Positions 21,760-30,649 of a stretch of DNA of 64,000 nt are shown piece after piece. Under the pieces are notes generated by a model that saw only the letters and a program-made list of their open reading frames with translations, searched no databases and was not told the DNA's origin. A program made the translations under genes and the position numbers. The stretch's first letter is position 1. Every line of letters starts with the position of its first letter. The stretch is from the NCBI RefSeq assembly GCF_000247605.1, contig NC_016894.1:372001-436000 (forward strand), written 5' to 3'. The stretch is from Acetobacterium woodii DSM 1030. Its GTDB lineage: Bacteria; Bacillota; Clostridia; Eubacteriales; Eubacteriaceae.

Positions 21760-21959
21760 CAAGATTTTATACACTGTGCTGTTTCGAGTGATCGATTTGT
21801 CCGATTTTTGATAAAAAATCGCATTGAGCTTTGAGCGTTAGCGCGCGAAAGGTGACAAATGATCGGCATTTTTTAAGCATTCTTATCCGTAAGGAATAAG
21901 AAAAGAATGATTAAAAAATACCATCCACTTAAAAGCAATTATAATTAACTAGTTTATCT

Positions 21960-22079
21960 AGTTCCGTAATGATGGCGGAAGGGCCACACCTGTTCCCATA
22001 CCGAACACAGAAGTAAAGTCTTCCAGCGCCGAAAGTACTTGGTGGGTAACTGCCTGGGAGGATAGGACATTGCGGGACT
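21960..22079 (+). rRNA. rrf: 5S ribosomal RNA
   Basis: About 120 bases containing the conserved CCCATACCGAACACAGAAGT and the GCGCCGAAAGTACTTGG region. The ends pair as AGTTCCG (21960-21966) with CGGGACT (22073-22079). The roughly 200-base spacer after 23S holds no tRNA, only short hairpins. Confidence 0.96.
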
Positions 22080-22211
22080 TTTAAATTTTTTGCCTAAATT
22101 TTTTAAAATTTGGTATGCAGCGAAGCAAAGCAAAGGTGCAAAAAAGAACGCAGTTGACGAGGGTGTATCCGATAAGGATTAAACAAACCCGAAGAAACTA
22201 CGATCAGTTAA

Positions 22212-22334
22212 AATGAAGCCATGCAAAAAAATAGATAGATAAATATTGATTAAGTTCACTTAAATCAATACTTATCTATCTATTTTTTTATGGGGCGAAG
22301 CCCCTAACGGAGGCGCAGTGAAACGGCTTCATTA
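22212..22334. terminator. rrn operon terminator within nested palindromes
   Basis: An A-rich arm carrying ATAGATAGATAA pairs with TTATCTATCTAT about 22265-22285, then runs into seven T. Outside this, AATGAAGCC (22212-22220) pairs with GGCTTCATT (about 22326-22334). The stretch 22080-22508 otherwise holds no gene, apart from the subtilase terminator. Confidence 0.8.
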
Positions 22335-22425
22335 AACAGCAATCATGTTACCTTTTAAAAAAACACTGAAGTGATTATAACCAGAATAACTTTTACTTCC
22401 GGGCGGATTTTAATGTTTAGAAAAT

Positions 22426-22481
22426 AAAAAATGCTAGTGAACCAGCGCTCTGGATGAGCGCTTGAACCATCAGCATTTTTT
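22426..22481. terminator. terminator of the minus-strand subtilase gene
   Basis: AAAAAATGCT (22426-22435) with ACCAGCGCTC pairs, with small bulges, with GAGCGCTTGAACC and AGCATTTTTT (to 22481). It carries A and T runs on both sides and so may act in both directions. Confidence 0.8.
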
Positions 22482-22508
22482 AAAGTCGTATTTTAGTTGG
22501 ATTAGTAT

Positions 22509-24500
22509 TTAATTAACGTTGGCATCAATAAATGGTTGCTCGGTGGGTCCTGGCGCCGGGGAGCCGTAAGGAACGACGTTTATTTCAATCGCTTCGAGAC
22601 GATAACCAAAACCAGCAGTTCCAGAAGCTTCGCCATCTTTGGCCCAATCCATCCAGCCAATATTTTGGGCATGAACGCGATAATAAACCGCATATGCACC
22701 AGCATCAGAGCCAGTCAAATGAATCCGAATCGCTTCTAGTCGCAGGCCCTCTCCCGATGTACCGCTGAGATCACCATCATGTTGCGAGGGCTGCCAACCA
22801 ATGTTTTGAACATGTGTCTGATATTCAATCCCGAGATCGTTGGCGGCGGGATCAAGTTTAATTTCGATTGCTTCTAATCGCAGGCCTTGTCCCGATGTAC
22901 CACTGACATCACCATTATATCGCCAGGGTTGCCAACCGGTATTTTGGATATGGGTTCGGTATAAACAGTCAATCGTTGATGGTTCAGTAGTCGTAACAGT
23001 AACCGTGCAAGTAGTTGTTATGGAACCAACTTTGGCGGTTATGGTAGTCATTCCTTCGCTGAGTGAAGTAACCATTCCATTGCTATTAACGGTGGCAACA
23101 TTAGGATTAGCGGAACTCCACGTAACGGTTTTAATAGCAGTCGTATCAATAGGGATGTAGGATACCGTTAGTTGTTCACTTGAATTTGGTGTTAATGACA
23201 AGGTCGATTTGTTTAATAAAATGGCTGTTAATGGGATCTCCGAAGATCCTTCCTGCAAGGCTTGATCTAATTGGATTAACCCATAACCAGAATAATTATC
23301 TTTTCCCGATTGGCCTAAATCAAGAGCTGTATTTTTTAAAATCGTTTCGACTTTATCAGCGCTCAAACTGGGGTTGGCGGCCAATAAGACGGCGCATGCA
23401 CCAGCCACAATTGGAGATGAAAATGAGGTGCCATCGATAAATTCATAACCGCCAGTTTTGGAGGTCGTGTAGATTGCTTCACCCGGTGCGGCCAAATCTA
23501 CCAGGTCATTATACTGAGAAAACGATGATACTTGATTGCGGCTGTTTGTCGCGGCGACTGAAATGACCTTGTCATAGGAAGCCGGGTAAGAATACTGACC
23601 GGCATATTTTCGATCGTCGCCTTCGTTACCGGATGAAGCGACGAGAATCTTTCCTTTAGTACTGGCATATTCAAGAGCACTTTGTTCGGTGCTGGATTTT
23701 TCGTAACCGCCATAACTCATATTGATAACATCGATATCGGGACGATCTGCACAGGCAAGCAGTGCGGCACAAATGGTGCTGTCGTCATAATATTCAGAGC
23801 CAATACAATAAGAGGCAATCTTGACATTCGCCGTTCCGGTGACACCAGCAATACCAAGGTTATTATTAGCAATTGCTGATATACAGCCGCTAACACAGGT
23901 GCCATGGCCATCATGGTCGACGATATTCGTACTTTGGGTTAGATAGTCGTAACCGTCGACTAAACGTCCTTGTAGATCCGGATGGTTAGCATTTACACCG
24001 GTATCCAAAACGGCTACCACAACCGGATCAGAGTTGGCAACCTGATTCCAGGTTTCATCGGCTCCGATGCCTGAAAATTGCCAGGCATAACCGTTTTGAA
24101 TATAAGGATCATTTGTTAATGCTGCTTTTCTGACAATTTTGTTTTTATCAGCAGCCATAACGTTGGGGTTTTCATTAAGTGTTTTTATAAATGAATTCAT
24201 ATCGATGTTAGGATCTAATTCAAGGAGATCAACACGATCTGAAACATTTTTGCCACCGATAATTTCATCGGTGGTAAGATTTAAGCTCTGAATATTCATT
24301 GAATTAGCTGTTTTATAAATGACAACAACTTGGTTATTTACATTGCTAGTATCGCTTAGCGTTGGTAGTTCCGTTATGGTATTGATTTTCATTGTGGCTC
24401 CCGGATTCACATTTTCAGCAATTACATCAATCGGCCACAAAGCAGCCAAGATAAAGGTGATGATGATTAAAAAAGCTTTTTTAGTAAATTTTTTCGACAT
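22509..24500 (-). CDS. secreted subtilisin-like serine protease with Big_2 and ChW repeats
   Basis: A 663-residue exported peptidase S8. Order: signal peptide (about 1-28), propeptide-like region, protease domain with catalytic Asp166 (AVLDTGVNANHPDL), His199 (DHDGHGTCVSG) and Ser359 (IDGTSFSSPIVAG), then a Big_2 Ig-like domain (about 420-500, ending in a TVTWSSANPNVATVNSNG-type core) and three tandem ChW repeats (clostridial hydrophobic with conserved Trp; each has NxGWQ/M and a GLRLEAIEI-type strand). ChW repeats are thought to bind the surface or substrates. I start at ATG 24500 with AAGGAG 7 bases upstream; the longer frame to 24557 lies in the mobile element. That element (24525-24695) sits in its 5' region and may carry or have displaced its promoter. 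Confidence 0.93.
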   Translation of the reverse strand: MSKKFTKKAFLIIITFILAALWPIDVIAENVNPGATMKINTITELPTLSDTSNVNNQVVVIYKTANSMNIQSLNLTTDEIIGGKNVSDRVDLLELDPNIDMNSFIKTLNENPNVMAADKNKIVRKAALTNDPYIQNGYAWQFSGIGADETWNQVANSDPVVVAVLDTGVNANHPDLQGRLVDGYDYLTQSTNIVDHDGHGTCVSGCISAIANNNLGIAGVTGTANVKIASYCIGSEYYDDSTICAALLACADRPDIDVINMSYGGYEKSSTEQSALEYASTKGKILVASSGNEGDDRKYAGQYSYPASYDKVISVAATNSRNQVSSFSQYNDLVDLAAPGEAIYTTSKTGGYEFIDGTSFSSPIVAGACAVLLAANPSLSADKVETILKNTALDLGQSGKDNYSGYGLIQLDQALQEGSSEIPLTAILLNKSTLSLTPNSSEQLTVSYIPIDTTAIKTVTWSSANPNVATVNSNGMVTSLSEGMTTITAKVGSITTTCTVTVTTTEPSTIDCLYRTHIQNTGWQPWRYNGDVSGTSGQGLRLEAIEIKLDPAANDLGIEYQTHVQNIGWQPSQHDGDLSGTSGEGLRLEAIRIHLTGSDAGAYAVYYRVHAQNIGWMDWAKDGEASGTAGFGYRLEAIEINVVPYGSPAPGPTEQPFIDANVN

Positions 24501-24524
24501 GGCTTTCTCCTTGAAAATTAATAT

Positions 24525-24695
24525 TAGGTAATTGCAAAATTGAAAAATATCGAACAACGGTTGCTTTGGGTGCAGTTTTCACAAACAATTTTGTAACGTG
24601 TAGGCGAACAGTTCATCGAACTGTCCGCCGTACCGTGTAGAAATTGTTTCGTGCGAAACTGGGCCCAAAGTTCATGGCATTTTCGCAATTGCCTA
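24525..24695 (+). mobile_element. MITE-like palindromic element, full copy (copy A)
   Basis: A 171-bp element beginning TAGGTAATTGC and ending GCAATTGCCTA; the two halves are imperfect reverse complements through a central CGAACAGTTCATCGAACTGT-type palindrome. It is flanked by a perfect 9-bp direct repeat, AATTAATAT, at 24516-24524 and 24696-24704, the mark of a transposition event. No ORF of its own. Related copies lie at 16629, 51617 and 57160. Confidence 0.88.
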
Positions 24696-24754
24696 AATTA
24701 ATATCGGTAGCAATTAAGAAATGACAGCAAGGCGGGGATGACATTTTTAAAATC

Positions 24755-27181
24755 TTAGATTGTTTTCCAAATTTTCTTTTGGTAATCGAGAACCGCCCGA
24801 TCACTGGAAAATCGACCCGAATAAGCGACGTTGTGAAGGGCCATATTAAACCATTTAGTTTTGTCTTGAAAGATTGAATTGATGCGTTTTTGAGCACCAA
24901 GGTAAGAATCAAAATCTTTTAGAATAAAATAAGTGTCATTATATAAAAGCAGTGAATCATAGATGCTTTGGAAATTACCGAGATGTCCGAAGGTGCCATC
25001 AATGAGTTGGTGCATAATTTTTTGAATATGTTCATTGCTTTCATAAACTTCAATCGAACTGTAGCCGCCCTGTTTTTCATAATGTGTTACTTCATCAGAT
25101 GACAATCCAAAAGTAACAATGTTTTCTTTTCCAACGGCTTCATAAATTTCGATATTGGCCCCATCCATCGTACCGAGGGTAATCGCTCCATTCATCATAA
25201 ATTTCATATTGCTGGTACCAGAAGCTTCTTTACCGGCGGTTGAAATTTGTTCAGAAATATTGGCAGCGGGATAGATAATTTCACCAAGCGAGACATTAAA
25301 ATTGGCCAGAAAAACGACTTTAATGCGATCATGGATAGCGGGGTCATTATTGACAAGCTCAGCAATGGCATTAATCAATTTAATAATTTCCTTGGCAAAA
25401 TAATATCCCGGCGCCGCTTTTCCGGCAAAAATGAAGGTTCGCGGAATAAATTCCTGATTGGGATTCGCTTTTAAACAATTATATAGATGAAGTACATGCA
25501 AAGCATTTAAAAGTTGTCGTTTATATTCGTGAATACGCTTGACTTGAATATCAAAGATTGATTCAGGGTTAACGACAATCTGGTTTTGTTGTTTAATATA
25601 ATGGGATAAACGAATTTTATTATCAAGCTTGATCTGGCAAAATCGTTTGGCAAAGGCAAGATCATTTTTAAAACGCATGAGATTTTCAAGGTCATAAAGA
25701 TTTTTGATCCATTCGGTGCCGATTGATTCGGTAATTAAATCCCGGAGGTTGGTATTGCAGTTAATCAGAAAGCGACGTGGTGTTACGCCGTTAGTTACCG
25801 AGTGGAAGCGCTCGGGAAATAATTTATAATAACCATTAAAGGTTTCTTCTTTTAATATTTTACTATGGAGTTCGGCGACTCCATTAACCGAATGACTGCA
25901 CACAATCGCTAAATTGGCCATATTGATTTGGTTATCCTGGATGATCGATAACGCACTGATTTGCAATTCGTTCAGTCCCGCCTTGAGGCGCAACGATTCT
26001 CCAAACTGACGATTGATTTCTTCAATGATCATATAAATCCGGGGAATTAAAAATTTCATCATTTCTACCGGCCATTTTTCAAGTGCTTCGGGCAGAACGG
26101 TGTGATTTGTGAAGGTAAGGGAATTTTGGGTTATTTTCCAGGCATCATTCCAGCTTAAACCTTCATCATCCATTAAAATACGCATCATTTCCGGACCGCA
26201 TAGGGCGGGATGGGTATCATTAATATGAATAGCGATTTTTTCCGAGAAATCATCGAGACAGTTCTGATTGAATCGTTTAAACCGTGAGATGATCCGTTTT
26301 AATCCGGCGCAAACAAAAAAATATTCTTGCTTGAGGCGCAGTAATTTACCGCCAGCTTCATTATCGTTAGGGTACAAAATTTGCGTGATCGCTTCAGCTT
26401 CGGATTTATGACGAACGGCATCGATAAACTGACCTTTATTAAAACTAAGTAAATCAAATTCATCAAGCGGTTCGGCACTCCAAAGTCGTAAGGAGTTAAC
26501 CGTAGAATTATGATATCCTTTTACCGGAAGATCATAAGGAACCGCTAAAATCGGTTCATAATTTTCATAAACAAAGGTGAGGGCACCGTTAACTTTTTCA
26601 TAATGGATATCGCCATAAAATTTGACAATGACTGATTCATTGGGTTTTCTGATTTCAAAGGGATAACCGTTTCGCAACCAATTATCCGAAACTTCGACTT
26701 GTTCGCCATTGATAATTTTTTGTTCGAAAAGACCATGTTTATAATGGATGCCATTGCCATGAAAAGGCAAGCCAAGTGTTGCTGCCGACTCTAAGAAGCA
26801 GGCCATTAAGCGGCCAAGACCACCATTTCCTAAACCGGGATCGGTTTCCTGATCAAGAATGGTTTGATAATCAAGACCCAATTCATGCATCGCTATTTTG
26901 ACGGTTTCTTCCCAGTTTAGACTGTTGACATAGGATTTTAACAGTCGGCCGATTAAAAATTCGATCGAAAATAAATAAACTCGTTTATGAGGGATCGTGT
27001 CATATTGGGCGCTGGTTTTTGCCCATTGTGTCGCGACTTTTTCCATAACAATTTCGGCTAAAGCCTGATATTGGTTAAGGTGCGATGAGAGCGCAAGGTA
27101 TTCACCGGAAACTTCTTCAATTTTTTTTATATAGGCAGATTTAAAATCTTCAATTTCTTTAAGTTGAGTTGGCGATTTCAT
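24755..27181 (-). CDS. glgP: glycogen phosphorylase, first paralogue
   Basis: PLP-dependent GT35 enzyme that removes glucose 1-phosphate from glycogen ends. It is 808 residues, starting at ATG 27181 (AAAGGA upstream), five codons inside the longest frame, whose first ATG has no ribosome site. The PLP lysine is Lys660 within the KEASGTSNMKFMMNGA stretch, and EYKRQLLNALH and GNGGLGRLMACF are conserved. A terminator at 27314-27343 separates it from the rest of the glycogen genes, so it is a separate transcript. It is a close relative of the second paralogue at 32915-35341, which has the same length and the same PLP-lysine position. Confidence 0.96.
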   Translation of the reverse strand: MKSPTQLKEIEDFKSAYIKKIEEVSGEYLALSSHLNQYQALAEIVMEKVATQWAKTSAQYDTIPHKRVYLFSIEFLIGRLLKSYVNSLNWEETVKIAMHELGLDYQTILDQETDPGLGNGGLGRLMACFLESAATLGLPFHGNGIHYKHGLFEQKIINGEQVEVSDNWLRNGYPFEIRKPNESVIVKFYGDIHYEKVNGALTFVYENYEPILAVPYDLPVKGYHNSTVNSLRLWSAEPLDEFDLLSFNKGQFIDAVRHKSEAEAITQILYPNDNEAGGKLLRLKQEYFFVCAGLKRIISRFKRFNQNCLDDFSEKIAIHINDTHPALCGPEMMRILMDDEGLSWNDAWKITQNSLTFTNHTVLPEALEKWPVEMMKFLIPRIYMIIEEINRQFGESLRLKAGLNELQISALSIIQDNQINMANLAIVCSHSVNGVAELHSKILKEETFNGYYKLFPERFHSVTNGVTPRRFLINCNTNLRDLITESIGTEWIKNLYDLENLMRFKNDLAFAKRFCQIKLDNKIRLSHYIKQQNQIVVNPESIFDIQVKRIHEYKRQLLNALHVLHLYNCLKANPNQEFIPRTFIFAGKAAPGYYFAKEIIKLINAIAELVNNDPAIHDRIKVVFLANFNVSLGEIIYPAANISEQISTAGKEASGTSNMKFMMNGAITLGTMDGANIEIYEAVGKENIVTFGLSSDEVTHYEKQGGYSSIEVYESNEHIQKIMHQLIDGTFGHLGNFQSIYDSLLLYNDTYFILKDFDSYLGAQKRINSIFQDKTKWFNMALHNVAYSGRFSSDRAVLDYQKKIWKTI

Positions 27182-27313
27182 GGTTATTCCTTTCATTTCA
27201 TTTTCAGCGAACGTTTCAGAATCATAGATTTTAATGTAGAGGATATCAGAACAAGAATGGATTAACGACTGATTTTAAATATAATTACCCGTAATAATCG
27301 AAATCAAACATTT

Positions 27314-27343
27314 AAAAAGATTGCCGATTAGGGCAATCTTTTT
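27314..27343 (-). terminator. terminator at the end of the glgBPCDA-GH13 transcript
   Basis: AAAAAGATTGCC (27314-27325) pairs perfectly with GGCAATCTTTTT (27332-27343) across GATTAG. Read on the minus strand it follows the GH13 gene. Confidence 0.9.
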
Positions 27344-27351
27344 AAAATAAA

Positions 27352-29229
27352 TCAGTTGTCAGGTTTTAACGTGGTCAAAACGATAGCATAAGATAACGGG
27401 GGAACTACAATTGGACTCAAGGCAACGGTTTCCCCGGAGATCAGATCCAAACCGGTACAGCCGTCGCAATCGGGTTGTTTAAATAAGTGAACCGCTATTG
27501 CGTTTCGATTGAACAGGCAAAAACAAAGGGTATCGTCATTTCGACGTTCAAAAACAAAAAGGTCGTCACTGGCATCATAAGGTTTCCAGGAGCCGTTTTG
27601 AAAAACCGGATAATCACTTCGCAGTTGGGTAATCTGACGATACCACTTAAGCAGATCAAGATCCTCATTACCCCAAGGATAGGTGCGGCGGTTGAAAGGA
27701 TCTTCAAAACCCTGAACACCCACTTCGTCGCCATAATAGATACAAGGAACACCCGGGAAGGTGAATTGGATCAAACTAAGTAGTTTAAGGCGTTTGACCG
27801 CAAGGGCGTAATGTTCATCATCGAGGCGGTAGCTTAAATCGGCACGATTTCTTAAAAATTTGAAGGCTTCACTTAACACATTAAGGATTCGTCGCCGGTC
27901 ATGGCTGCCAATCAGATTCATATTGCCCATAAATTGATCCTTGGGATAGTTTTCGGATAAGGACATCATCATGCGAGCAGTGGCACCAGAACTTTTTTCA
28001 CCGATAATAAAATCGATGAAGGTATCTCGAAACGGATAATTCATGACGGCATCTAACTCATAACCGGAAAAATAAGTTCGTAACTCATTATAGGCAACTT
28101 TTCGGGAGGCGTCTTCCCAAACTTCGCCAATCAGCACGCTGTCGGCGTTTTCTTCAATCATGGCCGTTTTTAAACCTTTAATGAAAGGGTCCGGCAGCTC
28201 ATCAGCAACATCTAAACGCCAGCCCGAAGCGCCAGCTTTCATCCAGTGTTTGATGACACTGTCTTTGTTTTTAAAAATAAAAGCCTGAAAATCGGGATGC
28301 ATTTCATCAGTATTGGGCATCGAGTCGACACCCCACCAACAGGCATACGTTTTGGGGTAATCGGTAAAGGTATACCAGGAATAATAAAGGGAATCTTTGG
28401 ATTGACAAGCACCCATTTCGGGATAATTACCATATTTATTAAAATAAAGACTGTCATCACCAGTATGGCTAAAAACGCCATCGAGAATAATCGCGATTCC
28501 GCGTTCTTTACAGGCATTAGCGAGGGTTTCAAAGCTTTCCTGAGTTCCTAAAACCGGATCGATTGTCATATAATCACCGGTGTCATAGCGATGGTTGCTC
28601 TGCGATTTGAAAATGGGATTTAAGTAAAGAATGGTGACATTCAAACTTTTTAAATAATCCAATTTTTCGGTGATTCCGGTAAGCGTTCCACCGAAAAAGT
28701 CCCAATATTTAATACTATTATCTTTTTCCCTAAAGTAATGAGGCGTATCGTTCCAATTAGGATGCAAAATAGCATTTTCATGGAAATTGTCAAGGCTAAA
28801 ATCAGAACCGCGATTGAAACGATCGGGAAAGATCTGGTACATAATGCCGTTGGTATACCAGGCGGGCGTTTTTCTTTCGGGATTATAAACGGTTATTTGA
28901 TAGGAAGGTGGTTTGGTTTCATAGATTTTGCCTTCACCACCAAGGAGGTCGCCTTGGGTTCCATAAGCATAAGTGCGGCCGTTGGCTTCGAAACTAAAAT
29001 CGTACCAGAAAAGGCCAGGGACTTCGGGCAAAGTGATGTTAAATTCCCAGAAATTTGCTTCTACCGATTTGGTCGGTGAATAAAAAGTTTCCTGATCATT
29101 AAAATAAGTGTGCAGTTTTAATTTTTCAATTTCTGAAGCTTTGACGCGCAAAATGACGGTACTATTTAATGGTACGGCTCCAAAGGGTTGACGGAATTCG
29201 GGTTTCCAGGAATGATGAAGAAAGTTCAT
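27352..29229 (-). CDS. GH13 alpha-glucan hydrolase (neopullulanase/amylopullulanase type)
   Basis: A 625-residue family 13 glycoside hydrolase. The first ~125 residues form a beta-sandwich starch-binding-like domain; the catalytic barrel begins at YQIFPDRFNRG. Catalytic residues are visible: nucleophile Asp in WRLDVADELP, acid/base Glu in VLIGEVWEDA, and the transition-state Asp in GSHDRRRIL. No signal peptide, so it acts in the cytoplasm, probably trimming or debranching glycogen or maltodextrins. It begins 7 bases after glgA and shares that operon. Debranching (GlgX-like) versus neopullulanase activity cannot be told from sequence alone. Confidence 0.9.
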   Translation of the reverse strand: MNFLHHSWKPEFRQPFGAVPLNSTVILRVKASEIEKLKLHTYFNDQETFYSPTKSVEANFWEFNITLPEVPGLFWYDFSFEANGRTYAYGTQGDLLGGEGKIYETKPPSYQITVYNPERKTPAWYTNGIMYQIFPDRFNRGSDFSLDNFHENAILHPNWNDTPHYFREKDNSIKYWDFFGGTLTGITEKLDYLKSLNVTILYLNPIFKSQSNHRYDTGDYMTIDPVLGTQESFETLANACKERGIAIILDGVFSHTGDDSLYFNKYGNYPEMGACQSKDSLYYSWYTFTDYPKTYACWWGVDSMPNTDEMHPDFQAFIFKNKDSVIKHWMKAGASGWRLDVADELPDPFIKGLKTAMIEENADSVLIGEVWEDASRKVAYNELRTYFSGYELDAVMNYPFRDTFIDFIIGEKSSGATARMMMSLSENYPKDQFMGNMNLIGSHDRRRILNVLSEAFKFLRNRADLSYRLDDEHYALAVKRLKLLSLIQFTFPGVPCIYYGDEVGVQGFEDPFNRRTYPWGNEDLDLLKWYRQITQLRSDYPVFQNGSWKPYDASDDLFVFERRNDDTLCFCLFNRNAIAVHLFKQPDCDGCTGLDLISGETVALSPIVVPPLSYAIVLTTLKPDN

Positions 29230-29236
29230 AATTTAT

Positions 29237-30649
29237 TCACTCCATTAATTTATTATAATAAGAAAGATAAATATCGGCCGATTGTTTCCAGTCGAAATGG
29301 CTGGTATAAGCATTGTTCACCAATTTTTTAAAGAGTATCGGAAAATTATGATAAAAGGATACCGCATGTTGGATGGTGAAAAGCATATCGTGGGCATTAT
29401 AGGTAGCAAAGCTAAAGCCATTGCCTTTTTTGGTGTTTTCATTAAAATAGCTGACCGTATCTTTAAGACCACCCGTTTCGCGGACAATTGGGACGGCTCC
29501 ATAACGCATGGCAATCATTTGGGAGATACCGCAAGGCTCAAATTTTGAGGGCATCAGGAAAAAATCACTGGCAGCATAAATTTTTCGGGACAATGCCTCA
29601 TCAAAATCGATGATGGTGATCATTTTGTTGGGATAATTGTAGGCGACGCTGCGAAATAGCTCTTCGTAAGCAAAATCGCCGGTTCCCAGGATAATCAGTT
29701 GCAGCTCCTGCTGTAATATTTCATGAATGACATTGGCGACAAGATCAAGTCCTTTTTGTTCAACCAATCGCGTAATCATCGAAACCATCGGGATATCGCT
29801 GCGAATTGGAAGCCCCAGATATTTCTGTAGCGCTTTTTTGTTATCGGCTTTTTTTATGTTCAGGTCGTAAGGGACAAACAAGGCCGGGTCCGTATGGGGA
29901 TCATAAACGGATTCATCAATGCCATTGATAATCCCAACAACCTGGTGATCGAGCTGGCGGATGACGCCATCCAACGCTTCACCATAATAGGGATCTTTGA
30001 GTTCTTTTGCATAGGTGGGACTAACCGTGGTGATCAGATCAGAGGCATAAAGAGCGCCCTTCATGAGGTTGATTTTGCCATAAAATTCCAGGTCGGAGGG
30101 TAAAAAGCCGAGATGGAGATAATGACTGATATCGTGGAAACCATAAACTCCCTGATACTTGATATTGTGGATGGTAAAAACAGTTTTGGTTTTTGGAAAG
30201 GACATCCGATATTGGTGCTTGAGCAAATAAGGGATCGCCGCTGTTTGCCAATCATTGCAATGAATAATATCCGGCTTAAAATCAAGCAATGGCAGGGAAT
30301 CAAGGACAGCACGGCAAAAAAAGCAGAAGCGTTCGCCATCATCGTAATAACCGTAAAGTGAAGGACGTTTAAAAAAAGCTTCGTTGTCGATAAAATAAAA
30401 AGTAACGCCCTCATATTGGCAGGTCAAAAGGCCACAATAATGCAGGGTATCCGACATCCAAACCTGGAAATGATGGAGTGGTTTAATTTCTTGGCGTAAT
30501 TTCTCAGGGATGGTGCTGTAAAAGGGAATGATAACCCGGGCATCAACATTTTCCGGAAATGATTTTGGTAGAGCACCAAGCACATCTCCCAATCCACCAC
30601 TTTTTGCAAAAGGGTAAGCTTCCGAAGCGACAAATAGGACGTTTAACAT
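29237..30649 (-). CDS. glgA: glycogen synthase (ADP-glucose-dependent)
   Basis: GT5 enzyme that transfers glucose from ADP-glucose to the growing alpha-1,4-glucan. It is 470 residues with the N-terminal donor-binding motif KSGGLGDVLGALPK and the C-terminal MPSKFEPCGISQMIAMRYG and RETGGLKDTV stretches. The ATG lies next to the glgD stop codon, so synthesis is coupled. Its ADP-glucose supply should come from GlgC/GlgD, and the upstream glgC reading frame is interrupted (see the pseudogene at 31778-32902), which raises the question of whether GlgA is supplied. Confidence 0.97.
   Translation of the reverse strand: MLNVLFVASEAYPFAKSGGLGDVLGALPKSFPENVDARVIIPFYSTIPEKLRQEIKPLHHFQVWMSDTLHYCGLLTCQYEGVTFYFIDNEAFFKRPSLYGYYDDGERFCFFCRAVLDSLPLLDFKPDIIHCNDWQTAAIPYLLKHQYRMSFPKTKTVFTIHNIKYQGVYGFHDISHYLHLGFLPSDLEFYGKINLMKGALYASDLITTVSPTYAKELKDPYYGEALDGVIRQLDHQVVGIINGIDESVYDPHTDPALFVPYDLNIKKADNKKALQKYLGLPIRSDIPMVSMITRLVEQKGLDLVANVIHEILQQELQLIILGTGDFAYEELFRSVAYNYPNKMITIIDFDEALSRKIYAASDFFLMPSKFEPCGISQMIAMRYGAVPIVRETGGLKDTVSYFNENTKKGNGFSFATYNAHDMLFTIQHAVSFYHNFPILFKKLVNNAYTSHFDWKQSADIYLSYYNKLME

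Noticed and set aside
24613-24912. Minus-strand 99-residue ORF across the MITE and the glgP end
   Set aside because: Lies in an alternative frame of glgP and in repeat sequence, with no ribosome site or similarity; a shadow frame.
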